Below, one piece after another: positions 17,616-27,266 of a stretch of 64,000 nucleotides of DNA. The stretch spans positions 310,001 through 374,000 of the forward strand of contig CAXXGR010000002.1 of assembly GCA_963678775.2 (NCBI GenBank), read 5' to 3'. The DNA is from JBFHIJ01 sp963678775 (GTDB lineage: Bacteria; Bacteroidota; Ignavibacteria; Kapaibacteriales; UBA2268). The position numbers and the translations under genes were made by a program. The notes under the pieces are model-generated. The model saw only the letters and a program-made list of their open reading frames with translations. It made no database searches and was not told the DNA's origin. Positions within the stretch are counted from its first letter, which is position 1; the number at the start of each line of letters is the position of its first letter.

Positions 17616-18551
17616 TTAGTCTTTTTTCAATAGTTTAATCGTGAAAAATACCAAGCCACATGCAAGCAAGCCAATGACTACCCAGAGTATAGTTTTTTCT
17701 TCATTACTTTCAATATCACTTTGCGTATCATCAACTAACTTTATATCTTCGAAGGCTTTTAGCTCTGCAATGTGCTGCACTTTTGGGACTTTATCAAGGA
17801 AGTTTAAAATATCATACTTAGGAGTATAAATTGTTTTATTGCCCCAGTATAGATAATATTTGTATCCTGGCTCAAACCGTCCTGTTAAATAATATTTTTT
17901 TTCGCTTAGCTCTATATCTGAGATTTTCAGCGGTTGGTTGTCATGGTTTGAAATCTCTAACACTAATTGATCAGTTCTTATATTCTCATAATAAAAGGTA
18001 TTATTGCTGTCAGAGTTTAAGGACAGCAATCTAATATTTAGGTATTTATTTTCAGTAGTCTTAGCCTTGAGATTAGAGGCTGCCCTATATTTAGCATAAG
18101 CTGTTCTTTGATAATCATATTTATAGTCAGTTTTTAAAGTTAATTTACTAAATGAAATCTTTTCCGGGAATTCTATGACAACTGTGGTCTCATTTGAAGA
18201 TGAAACATCATTGCTGATATTAGGTATAACTGAAATCTTCTCTAAAGAATCATCCTCAGGTAAAAAATCAGTGCCGTATTTCTTAAGTTTTGGACTTACA
18301 AAATATGGAATTTCTATGGAGTCTCGATCAGAGACCCCATAGATTCTAATATCCTTTAAATCATTTTCCGAAGTAGCTAAAACTATATTAGGAATTTTTA
18401 TTTTGTTCCAAGTACCTTCTATATTCTTTATTTCATAGCGATATTGAAAATGATCAATATCTGCTTTTAATATAGTGTTGCCACAGAAAAAACTAATTAG
18501 AGAAACACATAGAAATACTATTGCATTATTCTTCTTCACTTTCATTTCCAA
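17616..18551 (-). CDS. DUF3999-like exported protein with C-terminal membrane anchor
   Basis: This 311-residue protein has an N-terminal signal helix (about 10-30), a beta-rich periplasmic region and a C-terminal membrane helix (about 288-306) followed by KLLKKD. Segments such as FQYRYEIKNIEGTWNKIKIP, DIRIYGVSDRDSIEIPYFV and the RFEPGYKYYLYWGN motif are typical of DUF3999. Its start lies inside the end of the DUF2339 gene (26-bp overlap), which gives the familiar DUF2339-DUF3999 pair. The two proteins probably work together at the inner membrane, but the biochemical function of the family is not known. Confidence 0.82.
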   Translation of the reverse strand: MEMKVKKNNAIVFLCVSLISFFCGNTILKADIDHFQYRYEIKNIEGTWNKIKIPNIVLATSENDLKDIRIYGVSDRDSIEIPYFVSPKLKKYGTDFLPEDDSLEKISVIPNISNDVSSSNETTVVIEFPEKISFSKLTLKTDYKYDYQRTAYAKYRAASNLKAKTTENKYLNIRLLSLNSDSNNTFYYENIRTDQLVLEISNHDNQPLKISDIELSEKKYYLTGRFEPGYKYYLYWGNKTIYTPKYDILNFLDKVPKVQHIAELKAFEDIKLVDDTQSDIESNEEKTILWVVIGLLACGLVFFTIKLLKKD

Positions 18552-21051
18552 ATAGCTTGTTTTTAAATCTGGTGTACAGATAGGATGTTAATAACATTAA
18601 TATGCCCAGAACTATCATAATAATAGTTTTACTGATTATGTGCAAATTAGATATATCATAAAAGAACAGCTTGATAATTGTGACGGAAAACAGAACCAAG
18701 CCAAATATCCTGAAATGCCGTTTGTTTTTTACTATGCCAAGTATAATAAGCAATATTGCTGAAACAGACCAACCAATACTTATGCCAAATTTATATGTTT
18801 CAGTAATGCCAGCCATATCCAAATTATGAATAATTTCACTGGTTAAACCCCAGACTGCAGCCAAAGCAATAAACAGCTCTACTCCAACCTTGATGTGGTC
18901 ATAATCTTTTTCTCTGTCATAAGCTATTTTAAATATTATGGTATGTATAATCATAATGCCAAGTGCAATGTATCTGCTCATTATGTTAAACATCCCGTAC
19001 CCCATAGAGTCTACGCCATCCAGTTTCAGGTAAAACTCTCTAAGTACGCTTATGTCCCATAAACCTATCATTAAAAACACTGCAATAGTAAGAGCAGAAA
19101 AAGAAAGGGAAACCTGTGACAATAGTTTAGATTTTATCTTATTCTTTGACAATATATTTAAACCGGTAAAAAATACTGCTGCATATAGAATTTGCCAGAT
19201 ATGGCTATGAGCCAGTGCAATCTCCAGACTATCATAATCTACAGGAGTTATTTGTTTTAAGTCTGAAATAAGATTATTAAAGTAATGAGTTATTTCCAGT
19301 GAGAACAAAAGATAAACAGATACAAGTAAAATAGTACTAAGCATTATGTTTATAGTGTTGAAAGGAATAATTCGCTTGTAATCTTTGTTGGTTTGATTTA
19401 AAGCAATATAGAGCATAACTGCTATCGCCGCCGTAAAAAGTGTACCTGTGAGCATATATTCGTTAAATATAGGCATCACTCCCATGCTTGACCAGTGCTC
19501 ATATAAGTATAGTCTTTCTCGGAATAGAAATAAAATGGAAAATAGCATCAATATAAATGATATTATCTCATATTTCGGTAAAGCATATTTCCTGGCGAGA
19601 CCCAAAAGCAAAGCGGCCTCCGCTATCCAAATAACAGGTATCACATTGCCGTCAAAGGCTAATGGTATTGAAATTGTAACAAACAGTATTACTGATCCTG
19701 CCAGCAAATGGATTATCTGCCTATCTTTTATGTCTCGCTTATGAAGCATGGTAGCTACAAGGAAGTGAAGCACTCCATTCATAAGTGCAAAAAAACCATT
19801 TCCAAGATTAGAATGGTACTCCAAGTTGATTATAATAGCAGAAAAGATATAGTATATCATATTATTAGACAATAGTAATCCTGTTAAACCGGGGTTATAC
19901 TCTTCATTTCTCACAGTCTTATACGCCAGTATACTAGAATAAAAGATAATAAAAAATACTGTGGCAAAACCAAAACTGAGTCCAAAACTAGGGTTAGATA
20001 AGGAAGTGCTGTAGAGCAATATTATCCATGAAAGTATGGTGGATACATAGGTGAGAGGCTTCCAGTATTTTTTAAATGAAATTACTAAAAGGCCTATATT
20101 TATAATCGTCATATAGCTCAGCATAATCCATACCCTACCGGAACCGTCACTGGTCAGGAACGGAACGGCGTACGCCGCGACCATTCCGATATGTGCTATT
20201 ACCTGCTTGTTATAACTCAGGGCTGCAATGACAGTAAATATCGTGAATAGAGCCATTAGTCCAAAGGCGAGTTCCTGCGGAATCAGGTCATAGAATTTAT
20301 AAGCAGAAAAAGTAACAAAATAGCTTACGGCTGTTGCTCCACTTATCAGCACAGCACTAAGATTTTCGTATTTTTTTCTTAATACAAAAGAAAATACTCC
20401 CAAAGCTAATGCGGATATATACCCTGAAATAATTCTTGCAAGAGGACTTATTAAATTATTATCTATTGAGTATTTTGTTCCAAAAGCAATACCTAATATC
20501 AGTATTAATACACCTATTTTACTTATTAGATTTTCTCCAATAAACTTTTCAAGGTTTTTATCTGTTTTTGCTTTTGGGTTTTGTTTTTTCTGTCGATAAT
20601 AATATTCATTTCTTGAATAATTTTCTTTTGGAGACTCTTGAGCTCGGTAGGGTTCTGCTTTTTCTGTGGCAGTTTCTTTGTAATCTTTCTCTTCTTCTTT
20701 AAAATCAGATTCCAAGATTGACTCAGAAAGGATTTCTTCAATAGCTTCTCTAGAAGCTGTAAATTTTTCTAATGATATTTCTTCATTCTCAGGGACTTTT
20801 TCCTCTTCTTTATCGGAAAAAGTTGTTTGCTGCGATGGTGTAACCAATAATTCTGGAGCAATAGACTCTTCTTTAAGCTTAGCTTGCTCATTAATTTCAA
20901 ATTTTAGTTTTTCTTCTTCCAGAATCGCATTTTTAACAAATAGCAACTCATCTTGTGCAACCTTTATTTCCGAAAATAGAGCATACTGACTATCCAGTAT
21001 TCTATCCATCCGGTCATTTAGACTGTTCAATTTTTCCAATTTCGAATCCAT
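18526..21051 (-). CDS. DUF2339 multi-spanning membrane protein
   Basis: This 841-residue protein starts with a coiled coil (residues about 1-60, LEKLNSLNDRMDRILDSQYA) and an acidic Glu/Lys-rich linker (to about 160), followed by some 20 or more hydrophobic helices to the C-terminus. The block ENLISKIGVLILILGIAF is the conserved entry to the DUF2339 membrane region. It is an inner-membrane protein of unknown function. It overlaps the DUF3999 gene downstream. Upstream there is a 349-bp gap to atpC, which reads in the same direction and has its own terminator, so this is a separate transcript. Confidence 0.88.
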   Translation of the reverse strand: MDSKLEKLNSLNDRMDRILDSQYALFSEIKVAQDELLFVKNAILEEEKLKFEINEQAKLKEESIAPELLVTPSQQTTFSDKEEEKVPENEEISLEKFTASREAIEEILSESILESDFKEEEKDYKETATEKAEPYRAQESPKENYSRNEYYYRQKKQNPKAKTDKNLEKFIGENLISKIGVLILILGIAFGTKYSIDNNLISPLARIISGYISALALGVFSFVLRKKYENLSAVLISGATAVSYFVTFSAYKFYDLIPQELAFGLMALFTIFTVIAALSYNKQVIAHIGMVAAYAVPFLTSDGSGRVWIMLSYMTIINIGLLVISFKKYWKPLTYVSTILSWIILLYSTSLSNPSFGLSFGFATVFFIIFYSSILAYKTVRNEEYNPGLTGLLLSNNMIYYIFSAIIINLEYHSNLGNGFFALMNGVLHFLVATMLHKRDIKDRQIIHLLAGSVILFVTISIPLAFDGNVIPVIWIAEAALLLGLARKYALPKYEIISFILMLFSILFLFRERLYLYEHWSSMGVMPIFNEYMLTGTLFTAAIAVMLYIALNQTNKDYKRIIPFNTINIMLSTILLVSVYLLFSLEITHYFNNLISDLKQITPVDYDSLEIALAHSHIWQILYAAVFFTGLNILSKNKIKSKLLSQVSLSFSALTIAVFLMIGLWDISVLREFYLKLDGVDSMGYGMFNIMSRYIALGIMIIHTIIFKIAYDREKDYDHIKVGVELFIALAAVWGLTSEIIHNLDMAGITETYKFGISIGWSVSAILLIILGIVKNKRHFRIFGLVLFSVTIIKLFFYDISNLHIISKTIIMIVLGILMLLTSYLYTRFKNKLFGNESEEE

Positions 21052-21400
21052 ATTATTCTCATCAGATTATAAATAAATGCAATATGTATTAACTTATCAA
21101 TAAAAGGTAAAACGTAAGTAAATAAAATAAGTTCAACAATAAAGCTTATTTGATGAAATATAAAGTTGATAAATTTAATATAAATAATTTGAATAGACTT
21201 ATTATTTGGAGATTATAGCTAGTGCTTGAATGGATGTACACTCTGCGTTTAAACAAATGCTGAGATTAATTTATGTAATCCTTTTTTAACTCAAGGCTAA
21301 ATGTGCCAAAGGAATTTGATTGGATCTTTTGGAGAGTAAAAAAAAGCCATAGATACTTAAACCTATGGCTTGATAATATTATAAAGTCTTAAAAATAGAC
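21052..21400. other. intergenic region atpC / DUF2339
   Basis: This 349-bp AT-rich region contains the atpC terminator near its right end and presumably the promoter for the leftward DUF2339 gene. No ORF, repeat or RNA gene is recognised in it. Confidence 0.5.
21338..21371 (-). terminator. atpDC terminator
   Basis: AAGCCATAG (21344-21352) pairs with CTATGGCTT (21363-21371). On the minus strand the hairpin is followed by a T run, 30 bp after the atpC stop. Confidence 0.85.
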
Positions 21401-21817
21401 TTATTTCATTCTGTCAGCAGCATCAATGCACATTGCCGCAAATTTTGCATCAGCTTTTGCATTGTTGCGTTCAGTTTCACCAAGTTCTTTATTTCCAATA
21501 ATATCCAAAGCTTTGTCTATAGCTATTTGACATTGCTCAGTTTCTACTTCTGTACCGTTCTTTGCATTTTCAACTAAGATTGATACTTTGTTATTACTGA
21601 TTTCTGTAAATCCGGTAGAGCAAGCATACCAAATACTTTTTCCATTGCCTTCCTGAATATGGATTAGACCAACATCTAAAGAGGACACTATCGGTGCGTG
21701 ATTAAACAATACCTGAAAAGGAGATTTCGACCCCGGTAAGGAAATAGATTCAGCATTGCCACTGAATATTTTCGCTAAGGGAGTAACTATTTCGATATCT
21801 AATAATTTATCAGCCAT
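21401..21817 (-). CDS. atpC: F1 ATP synthase epsilon subunit
   Basis: This 138-residue protein matches the epsilon subunit. The N-terminal beta-sandwich has LDIEIVTPLAKIFSGNAESISLPGSKSPFQVLFNHAPIVS-type sequence including the GxxGxFxxLxxHxP equivalent, and a short C-terminal helical part follows. Epsilon is the central-stalk subunit that couples rotation and can inhibit ATP hydrolysis. It is 12 bp downstream of atpD. The C-terminal helices look somewhat short, as is common in this bacterial group. Confidence 0.93.
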   Translation of the reverse strand: MADKLLDIEIVTPLAKIFSGNAESISLPGSKSPFQVLFNHAPIVSSLDVGLIHIQEGNGKSIWYACSTGFTEISNNKVSILVENAKNGTEVETEQCQIAIDKALDIIGNKELGETERNNAKADAKFAAMCIDAADRMK

Positions 21818-21829
21818 CTGATTAGACTC

Positions 21830-23236
21830 CTATTTCATTTTTTTTGCTTTTTCATAAACTTCGTCTATTGTTCCACAATAAGAGAAAGCATTTTCCGGCA
21901 CATCGTCGCATTCGCCATCTAAAATAGCTCTAAAGCCAGCGATTGTGTCTTCAATTTTAACATATCTACCTTCAAAACCAGTGAACTGCTCTGCAACAAA
22001 GAATGGTTGAGAGAAGAATTTCTGAATTTTACGAGCACGATAAACAGTAACTTTGTCTTCGTCAGAAAGTTCATCCATACCAAGGATATTGATAATATCC
22101 TGCAAATCTTTATAAGTCTGTAGAACTCTAACGCATTGGATAGCAGTATCATAGTGTTCTTGACCTAAAATGAGCGGATCCATTATTCGAGAAGTAGAAT
22201 CAAGGGGATCTACTGCAGGATAAAGACCTAATTCTGATATCTGACGAGAAAGTACTGTCTTCGCATCAAGGTGCGTAAATGTATTTGCAGGAGCAGGGTC
22301 AGTCAAGTCATCTGCAGGCACGTAAACGGCTTGAACAGATGTGATAGAACCTTTATTTGTAGAAGCGATACGCTCTTCAAGCGCACCTAACTCAGTAGCC
22401 AATGTTGGCTGATAGCCCACTGCAGACGGCATACGGCCAAGAAGTGCGGACACCTCAGAACCAGCCTGAATAAATCTAAAGATATTATCTACGAAAAGAA
22501 GAACGTCTCTGTTTTCTATATCGCGGAAGTACTCCGCAACTGTAAGAGCCGTTAGGGCAACTCTCATACGAGCTCCCGGCGGTTCGTTCATCTGACCAAA
22601 GATAAGTGCAGTCTTGTCCAACACTCCTGATTCTTCCATTTCGCGGTATAAGTCATTACCTTCACGAGTACGTTCGCCAACGCCTGCAAAGCAGGAGTAA
22701 CCACCGTGCTGCTTAGCGATATTATTAATAAGCTCTTGGATAATAACAGTTTTACCTACACCGGCACCTCCAAATAGACCAATTTTTCCACCTTTAGTAA
22801 ATGGCTGAATCAAGTCAATTACTTTGATACCTGTTTCAAACATTTCTTTAGAAGTGGATAAATCTTTAAAATCCGGAGACGGTTTGTGGATAGAAGAAGT
22901 ATGTTTCGCATTAACAGGACCTTTGCCATCAATAGGATCTCCGGTTATGTTTACCATTCGGCCCAAAGATTCGGCACCCACACCTATAGTAATAGGTGCA
23001 TTAGTATCTGTTACTTTCATGCCTCTGACTAAGCCATCTGTAGAATCCATCGCAATGGTTCTTACTCTGCTTTCGCCTAAGTGCTGTTGTACCTCGCAGA
23101 CAAGAGTAATCTCTTCGCCTGTTTCAATTGATTTCATTGGAATATGTAAGGCATTGAGGATTTCCGGGATATTGCCGGAAGGAAATTCAACGTCAACGAC
23201 AGGTCCGATTACCTGAATTATTGAGCCTTCGTTCAT
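21830..23236 (-). CDS. atpD: F1 ATP synthase beta subunit
   Basis: This 468-residue protein is a clear F1 beta subunit. The Walker A motif GGAGVGKT is at 156-163, the catalytic Glu follows in GVGERTREGNDL, Walker B is in DVLLFVDNIFRF, and the signature PAVDPLDSTSR is present. It carries the catalytic nucleotide sites of ATP synthase in the cytoplasm. It forms an operon with atpC and a terminator. The remaining subunits (atpIBEFHAG) are not in this window, consistent with the split atpDC arrangement known in Bacteroidota and Chlorobi. Confidence 0.99.
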   Translation of the reverse strand: MNEGSIIQVIGPVVDVEFPSGNIPEILNALHIPMKSIETGEEITLVCEVQQHLGESRVRTIAMDSTDGLVRGMKVTDTNAPITIGVGAESLGRMVNITGDPIDGKGPVNAKHTSSIHKPSPDFKDLSTSKEMFETGIKVIDLIQPFTKGGKIGLFGGAGVGKTVIIQELINNIAKQHGGYSCFAGVGERTREGNDLYREMEESGVLDKTALIFGQMNEPPGARMRVALTALTVAEYFRDIENRDVLLFVDNIFRFIQAGSEVSALLGRMPSAVGYQPTLATELGALEERIASTNKGSITSVQAVYVPADDLTDPAPANTFTHLDAKTVLSRQISELGLYPAVDPLDSTSRIMDPLILGQEHYDTAIQCVRVLQTYKDLQDIINILGMDELSDEDKVTVYRARKIQKFFSQPFFVAEQFTGFEGRYVKIEDTIAGFRAILDGECDDVPENAFSYCGTIDEVYEKAKKMK

Positions 23237-23846
23237 ATCGTTTTTTCCTTAGAAAAAATAAAATGTATATTAACTATATTTTAAACTCTGAGTAAGCTAG
23301 TTGTAAAATGTTACAACTAAGATTGAGGCTATTTTTAATAAAATAAGCAATTTTATGTAGATAGACAAAAGAATTAGTCTAAACAAAAAAAAGAAAAAGC
23401 TTTTATAATAACCCGACACTGTTTGATATTTATGAAATTTGAAAATGCAAGCCTAAGTAATGCAAAAGCCAAAGCTTGCTATATATGCTTAATTGACTGC
23501 ACTTTCTAAGATAGTATAAAACGTATAAAACATTTATTATTTTATAAATATGTTCTTAGTTGCAATATTACGCTATGGATATATAGTGGCTTCTGCAGTA
23601 AGACTATTCTGTGGCTTATATATTTGCTAAAATCCTGCGACTCAGTAATACTTTTCGTAATTTTAATTGGATGTTTTCAAAAGTAATGTCAAGATCGTAG
23701 AGCCATGGAGCATTCTCTCTTGTTCTGTAAGAAAACATTACATAATTACTTTAAAGCTTATAGATCATTTCTAATGACAAATTTAGGTTTAAATGTCAAA
23801 AGCTCCTCTGCTCCAACAACAATATTCAGTGATAATTATGCATAAA
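23237..23846. other. long intergenic region upstream of atpD
   Basis: About 610 bp without a credible gene. It should hold the atpD promoter. The part at about 23690-23800 looks like a decayed relative of the MITE-like repeat (it has TGTAAGAAAACATTAC and CTAATGACAAATTTAGG), but the match is too patchy to call a copy. Confidence 0.4.
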
Positions 23847-24020
23847 CCCGGATTTGTCATTAGATATCATCATAGTGCTGTAAATGACCGTAGAATCAAG
23901 AACTATGCTTACTTTCTTTGTAAGAAAACATTACTTAACTGCTTGTTGAACAAGGGGCTTTAACCCCACGTGATTCAATGGACTTAGAGCTTTTTCATCT
24001 TTTAAAATGACATTTATGGG
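23847..24020 (+). repeat. MITE-like intergenic repeat, copy A
   Basis: This is a 174-bp copy of a repeat seen five times in this window (A to E). It begins CCCGGATTTGTCATT and ends AATGACATTTATGGG, which form imperfect terminal inverted repeats (11 of 15 matching). Inside are CATAGTGCTGTAAATGACCG, a CAAGGGG-CCCC palindrome and a TTTAGAGCTTTTTC-like block. There is no coding capacity, consistent with a non-autonomous mobile element. Confidence 0.75.
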
Positions 24021-24022
24021 AT

Positions 24023-24067
24023 AAAAAAAAGCTGCCTCTCAAATCAATGGAAGGCAGCCGTTTTTTT
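24023..24067 (-). terminator. terminator of Omp28-like gene
   Basis: GCTGCCT (24031-24037) pairs with AGGCAGC (24052-24058), flanked by A and T runs so it can work in both directions. It lies about 30 bp past the stop of the leftward gene. Confidence 0.85.
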
Positions 24068-24095
24068 ATTTCTTATTTCAGATAAAAACTAAATT

Positions 24096-26834
24096 TTATT
24101 TAGCAATTACGAAAGGCAACTGAGTAGTATAGTTACCAGTGTTAGCTACAACAAAATATTTACCTGAAGCCATGTTAGCTACGTTGAAAGTAGTAGTAGC
24201 ATCGCCTGCCACAGAGTTGTTTTCTTTTACAAGTTGAGCTACGAAATTACCGTTAGCATCAATAATGTACATATCAATCATTTGAGCTTTAGTGCCAACA
24301 GTGTATTTAACTGTTGCAGTTTCAGTAACCGGGTTAGGACCAACGTTTACAGAAACAAACTCTACAGAACCTGCCCAACCATCTATAACAGAAGAAACAC
24401 CTTTACCTGCTATAGCAACAGTAACATCGTCGATGTTAGACTTGATAGTCATAGTAGCAGCGTAATCTTTAGTTTCAGTAGGAGTGAAGCGAACGTTGAT
24501 TTCAAAAGTTGCGCCTGCAGCTACAGTCGCTGATTTATCAGAAACGATTTCAAAAGCAGCTGCATCAGTGCCGGACATAACTATAGAAGAAATGCTTAAG
24601 TCGCCGGTTCCTGAGTTAGTCAAAGTAAGAGATTTTTCTACTGCTTCAGAAGTTTCTGCAAAAGTAAGTTCATTTGAATTTAAACTAATTTCAGGAACTG
24701 CATCAGAAAGGCCTGTTCCGCTAAGAGCTATTTTCAATTCTGCATTATTCACATCGTTAGTTGCTATAACCAATTCAGCAGTGTATGCCTTTGCAGCTAT
24801 AGGAGAGAATACAAGAGTAACATCTTGAGTTTCGCCCGGAGTAACAGTGTATTGTGTATTTTCAGATTTAGACTCTAAAGCAAAGGCAGAAGGAGTCAAC
24901 CCTTTTTTAGAAAGAGTATAAGTAAGGTTTTCGCTACCGCTATTAGTGATAGTGATTGTTTTGCTTGAAGTTGTATTCATTGTTACTTCGCCATAAGCAA
25001 TAGCATCATTAGTAGTGCCTGCAACAGCTAATTTAGGACCTGTAGACCCCGTGTTAGCAGTCAACCAAGTAATTGCTTTTTCAAGAAAAGTAGCATTAGT
25101 GCTAAACTCAGAGTTACCTTCGAAACCTGAAGAAACATAGATTACTCTACCTTGGTTTTCATCTTCCATTTTAAAACCGGTATACGCATCTCCATCTTGC
25201 AATTCTGCTTTAAGAATTGGGGTTGTGCTGCTGCCGTCTTTAACTGAGAAGAACTCAATCCAAAGATTGTATAACTGATTAGCTGCACCTGAGTTTAGAG
25301 TAAAAGCAATACCGTCAGAAACAGGATCGCCTGAGATACCTTTTATGTCTAGGTTATATAATTGACCTTGGTCATTAAATAACTGCTGAGTGCTAAGTAG
25401 TTCTAATCCCATTTTATTAAATAGGAAATTGTTTAATTTAGGTAATTGGGATGCTAATTGATCTGCATAAACACCTGAAATATCAGAGAATAACAAAACA
25501 CCTTTACCAAGTGCCATCATATCTTCAGCGATACTGATTTCTGTATCAGTTAAAGGCCTAGTATCTGCAATATCAGTAGCTACAGCATATTTAGAGAAAA
25601 TAACACAGTCATAATCCGTTGGAGGATAATTATCATATGTGTATTGTATTAAAGGCAAAACAGCAAAGTCTTTGCCGAATTTAGTGTTTTGCATTGGCAT
25701 AGTATAAACAAAATCGTTACTATGAGATTGGTAGTATATATATTTTGTTTCTGCTAGTAAAGAGTAGAAACCAATACTTGACGGGTATGCGAAATACTCA
25801 TTAGAGTTAATACCTAAAGTAAATCCACCAAAAGTATAAGCAGCTTGTTGGCCGGCAGTAATAGTTACATTAACGATTTGAGTTCCACCTGCTGCTATAT
25901 TTGCAGTTAATGGAGAGATTGCTACGCTCCAGTCTGCAGGAATGTTAGAAGCATCTGAGAAGGTATAATCCATAGCACTACTGTTGTTATTAGTAACAGT
26001 AAAGTCCATAGATACAGATTCGCCTCTTTTTACTTTAGTGAAAAATTCATCCACAGTTGAAATATTAGGCATTACATCCAAAGTAGCAGTTGGATGCATA
26101 GTAGTAGTAGCCTGAAGAACTTCTTTACTTGCATCATCTTGAATCCAAGCAACGAAATAGATATTATCAGGATTCCATTCTGAATCCATCGTTACTGTAA
26201 CTTGTTTCTCAAAGTTATCATCAACAATAGTAGTACCGTTAGCGTTGTCAAACATTTTGCGAGCTACCCAAAAGAAGTGCTCTTCACCATTTGGTGCAGT
26301 TTCACCTTCAGGGTAAGTGCAAACAAATTCAGCAGCAGCTATTCTAAGCTTTTTGCCAACTAATGACTGAGAAGAAGCTACAGTAATAGTAAGCTCAGAG
26401 CTGTTGCCATTACGAACTTCTGCGATAGACATATCTACGGGAGACATAGCAGTGTAATTATTCATTACAAGTTTGATGTCTGAAGTATCTGCAGGAGCGC
26501 CATCATAAGCATTTCCGTCAGTGTCAGTAGGTTGCACACCATTCACACGAACAACAGGCACACCATCTACGCTGTAGTAATTGATACGAGTGTCAGACAT
26601 AGTAGGATTATGATCGTACATAATGTCAGAACCTGGGAAATTTGGGTGAAATGCTATTGGAATTACAATATCAGCATTATTTTCAATAAATGCTTGATAA
26701 GTAGGGTTTTGACTGGCACATGGACCACAGCTTGCATTGGTAAATTCTTCCATAAGAATCATTCGTGGAGAATCTGCGTAAGCATAACCTGCAGCAAGAA
26801 GCATCGCTAAAAATAGCATACTAATGCGTTTCAT
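24096..26834 (-). CDS. Omp28-like secreted protein with ASH repeats and T9SS domain
   Basis: The protein is 912 residues from the ATG at 26834, chosen because AGGAG lies 8 nt upstream and the signal peptide MKRISMLFLAMLLAAGYAYA then starts properly (an upstream GTG at 26843 is less likely). Residues about 24-240 resemble the Omp28 family, with a thioredoxin-like site CGPC at 36-39 (EEFTNASCGPCASQNP). A middle region of unknown type follows, then two ASH/choice-of-anchor-D domains (about 600-820) and a T9SS tail (VGPNPVTETATVKY to PFVIAK). It is exported through T9SS. The disulfide site suggests redox or thiol chemistry, which is unproven. Confidence 0.88.
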   Translation of the reverse strand: MKRISMLFLAMLLAAGYAYADSPRMILMEEFTNASCGPCASQNPTYQAFIENNADIVIPIAFHPNFPGSDIMYDHNPTMSDTRINYYSVDGVPVVRVNGVQPTDTDGNAYDGAPADTSDIKLVMNNYTAMSPVDMSIAEVRNGNSSELTITVASSQSLVGKKLRIAAAEFVCTYPEGETAPNGEEHFFWVARKMFDNANGTTIVDDNFEKQVTVTMDSEWNPDNIYFVAWIQDDASKEVLQATTTMHPTATLDVMPNISTVDEFFTKVKRGESVSMDFTVTNNNSSAMDYTFSDASNIPADWSVAISPLTANIAAGGTQIVNVTITAGQQAAYTFGGFTLGINSNEYFAYPSSIGFYSLLAETKYIYYQSHSNDFVYTMPMQNTKFGKDFAVLPLIQYTYDNYPPTDYDCVIFSKYAVATDIADTRPLTDTEISIAEDMMALGKGVLLFSDISGVYADQLASQLPKLNNFLFNKMGLELLSTQQLFNDQGQLYNLDIKGISGDPVSDGIAFTLNSGAANQLYNLWIEFFSVKDGSSTTPILKAELQDGDAYTGFKMEDENQGRVIYVSSGFEGNSEFSTNATFLEKAITWLTANTGSTGPKLAVAGTTNDAIAYGEVTMNTTSSKTITITNSGSENLTYTLSKKGLTPSAFALESKSENTQYTVTPGETQDVTLVFSPIAAKAYTAELVIATNDVNNAELKIALSGTGLSDAVPEISLNSNELTFAETSEAVEKSLTLTNSGTGDLSISSIVMSGTDAAAFEIVSDKSATVAAGATFEINVRFTPTETKDYAATMTIKSNIDDVTVAIAGKGVSSVIDGWAGSVEFVSVNVGPNPVTETATVKYTVGTKAQMIDMYIIDANGNFVAQLVKENNSVAGDATTTFNVANMASGKYFVVANTGNYTTQLPFVIAK

Positions 26835-27048
26835 AAAACACACTCCTAAAAAATAAAAAAAAACAAGATTGATATTTCAAAACATAAAGTTCAATAACAA
26901 AATACTACTTTTTATATACTTATTTATATAGCATAGGTAGTCTAACTATATTTAAGATATGAAAATACCAGCTAATTAACAAGCCTCAAACTCCTTTTTT
27001 GCAGAAAAAACATATTTTAGTTCTATATCTTATTTGAAAAAATATGTC

Positions 27049-27079
27049 TTGCATATATAATATCTTTATATTATTTTTG
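27049..27079 (+). promoter_or_regulatory. promoter of tRNA-His
   Basis: TTG at 27049-27051 and TATTTTTG at 27072-27079 are 20 bp apart, close to the Bacteroidota TTG/TAnnTTTG promoter. The tRNA begins 18 bp later. Confidence 0.55.
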
Positions 27080-27096
27080 TACTCTATTTCAATGAT

Positions 27097-27170
27097 GGCG
27101 GGCGTAGCTCAGTTGGTAGAGCACCAGATTGTGGCTCTGGTGGTCGCCGGTTCAAGCCCGGTCGCTCGCC
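27097..27170 (+). tRNA. tRNA-His (GTG)
   Basis: The cloverleaf folds with acceptor GCGGGCG/CGCTCGC, D arm GCTC...GAGC, anticodon stem CCAGA/TCTGG with anticodon GTG at 27131-27133, and T arm with GGTTCAAGC. The extra G at position -1 (27097) paired with C73 (27170) is the histidine identity element. CCA is not encoded. Confidence 0.97.
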
Positions 27171-27178
27171 CTCAAAAG

Positions 27179-27215
27179 AAGGATATTCAATTTGATTTGG
27201 ATATCCTTTTTTTTT
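27179..27215 (+). terminator. tRNA-His terminator
   Basis: AAGGATAT (27179-27186) pairs with ATATCCTT (27201-27208) and runs into nine T. Confidence 0.88.
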
Positions 27216-27266
27216 ATTTTATATCTAAGTAAAAAGTTTATGTAGTAAAAAGTAGAAATTCAAATC

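Noticed and set aside
27044..27232. A 62-residue ORF over tRNA-His
   Set aside because: It reads straight through the tRNA and its terminator; it is an artefact.
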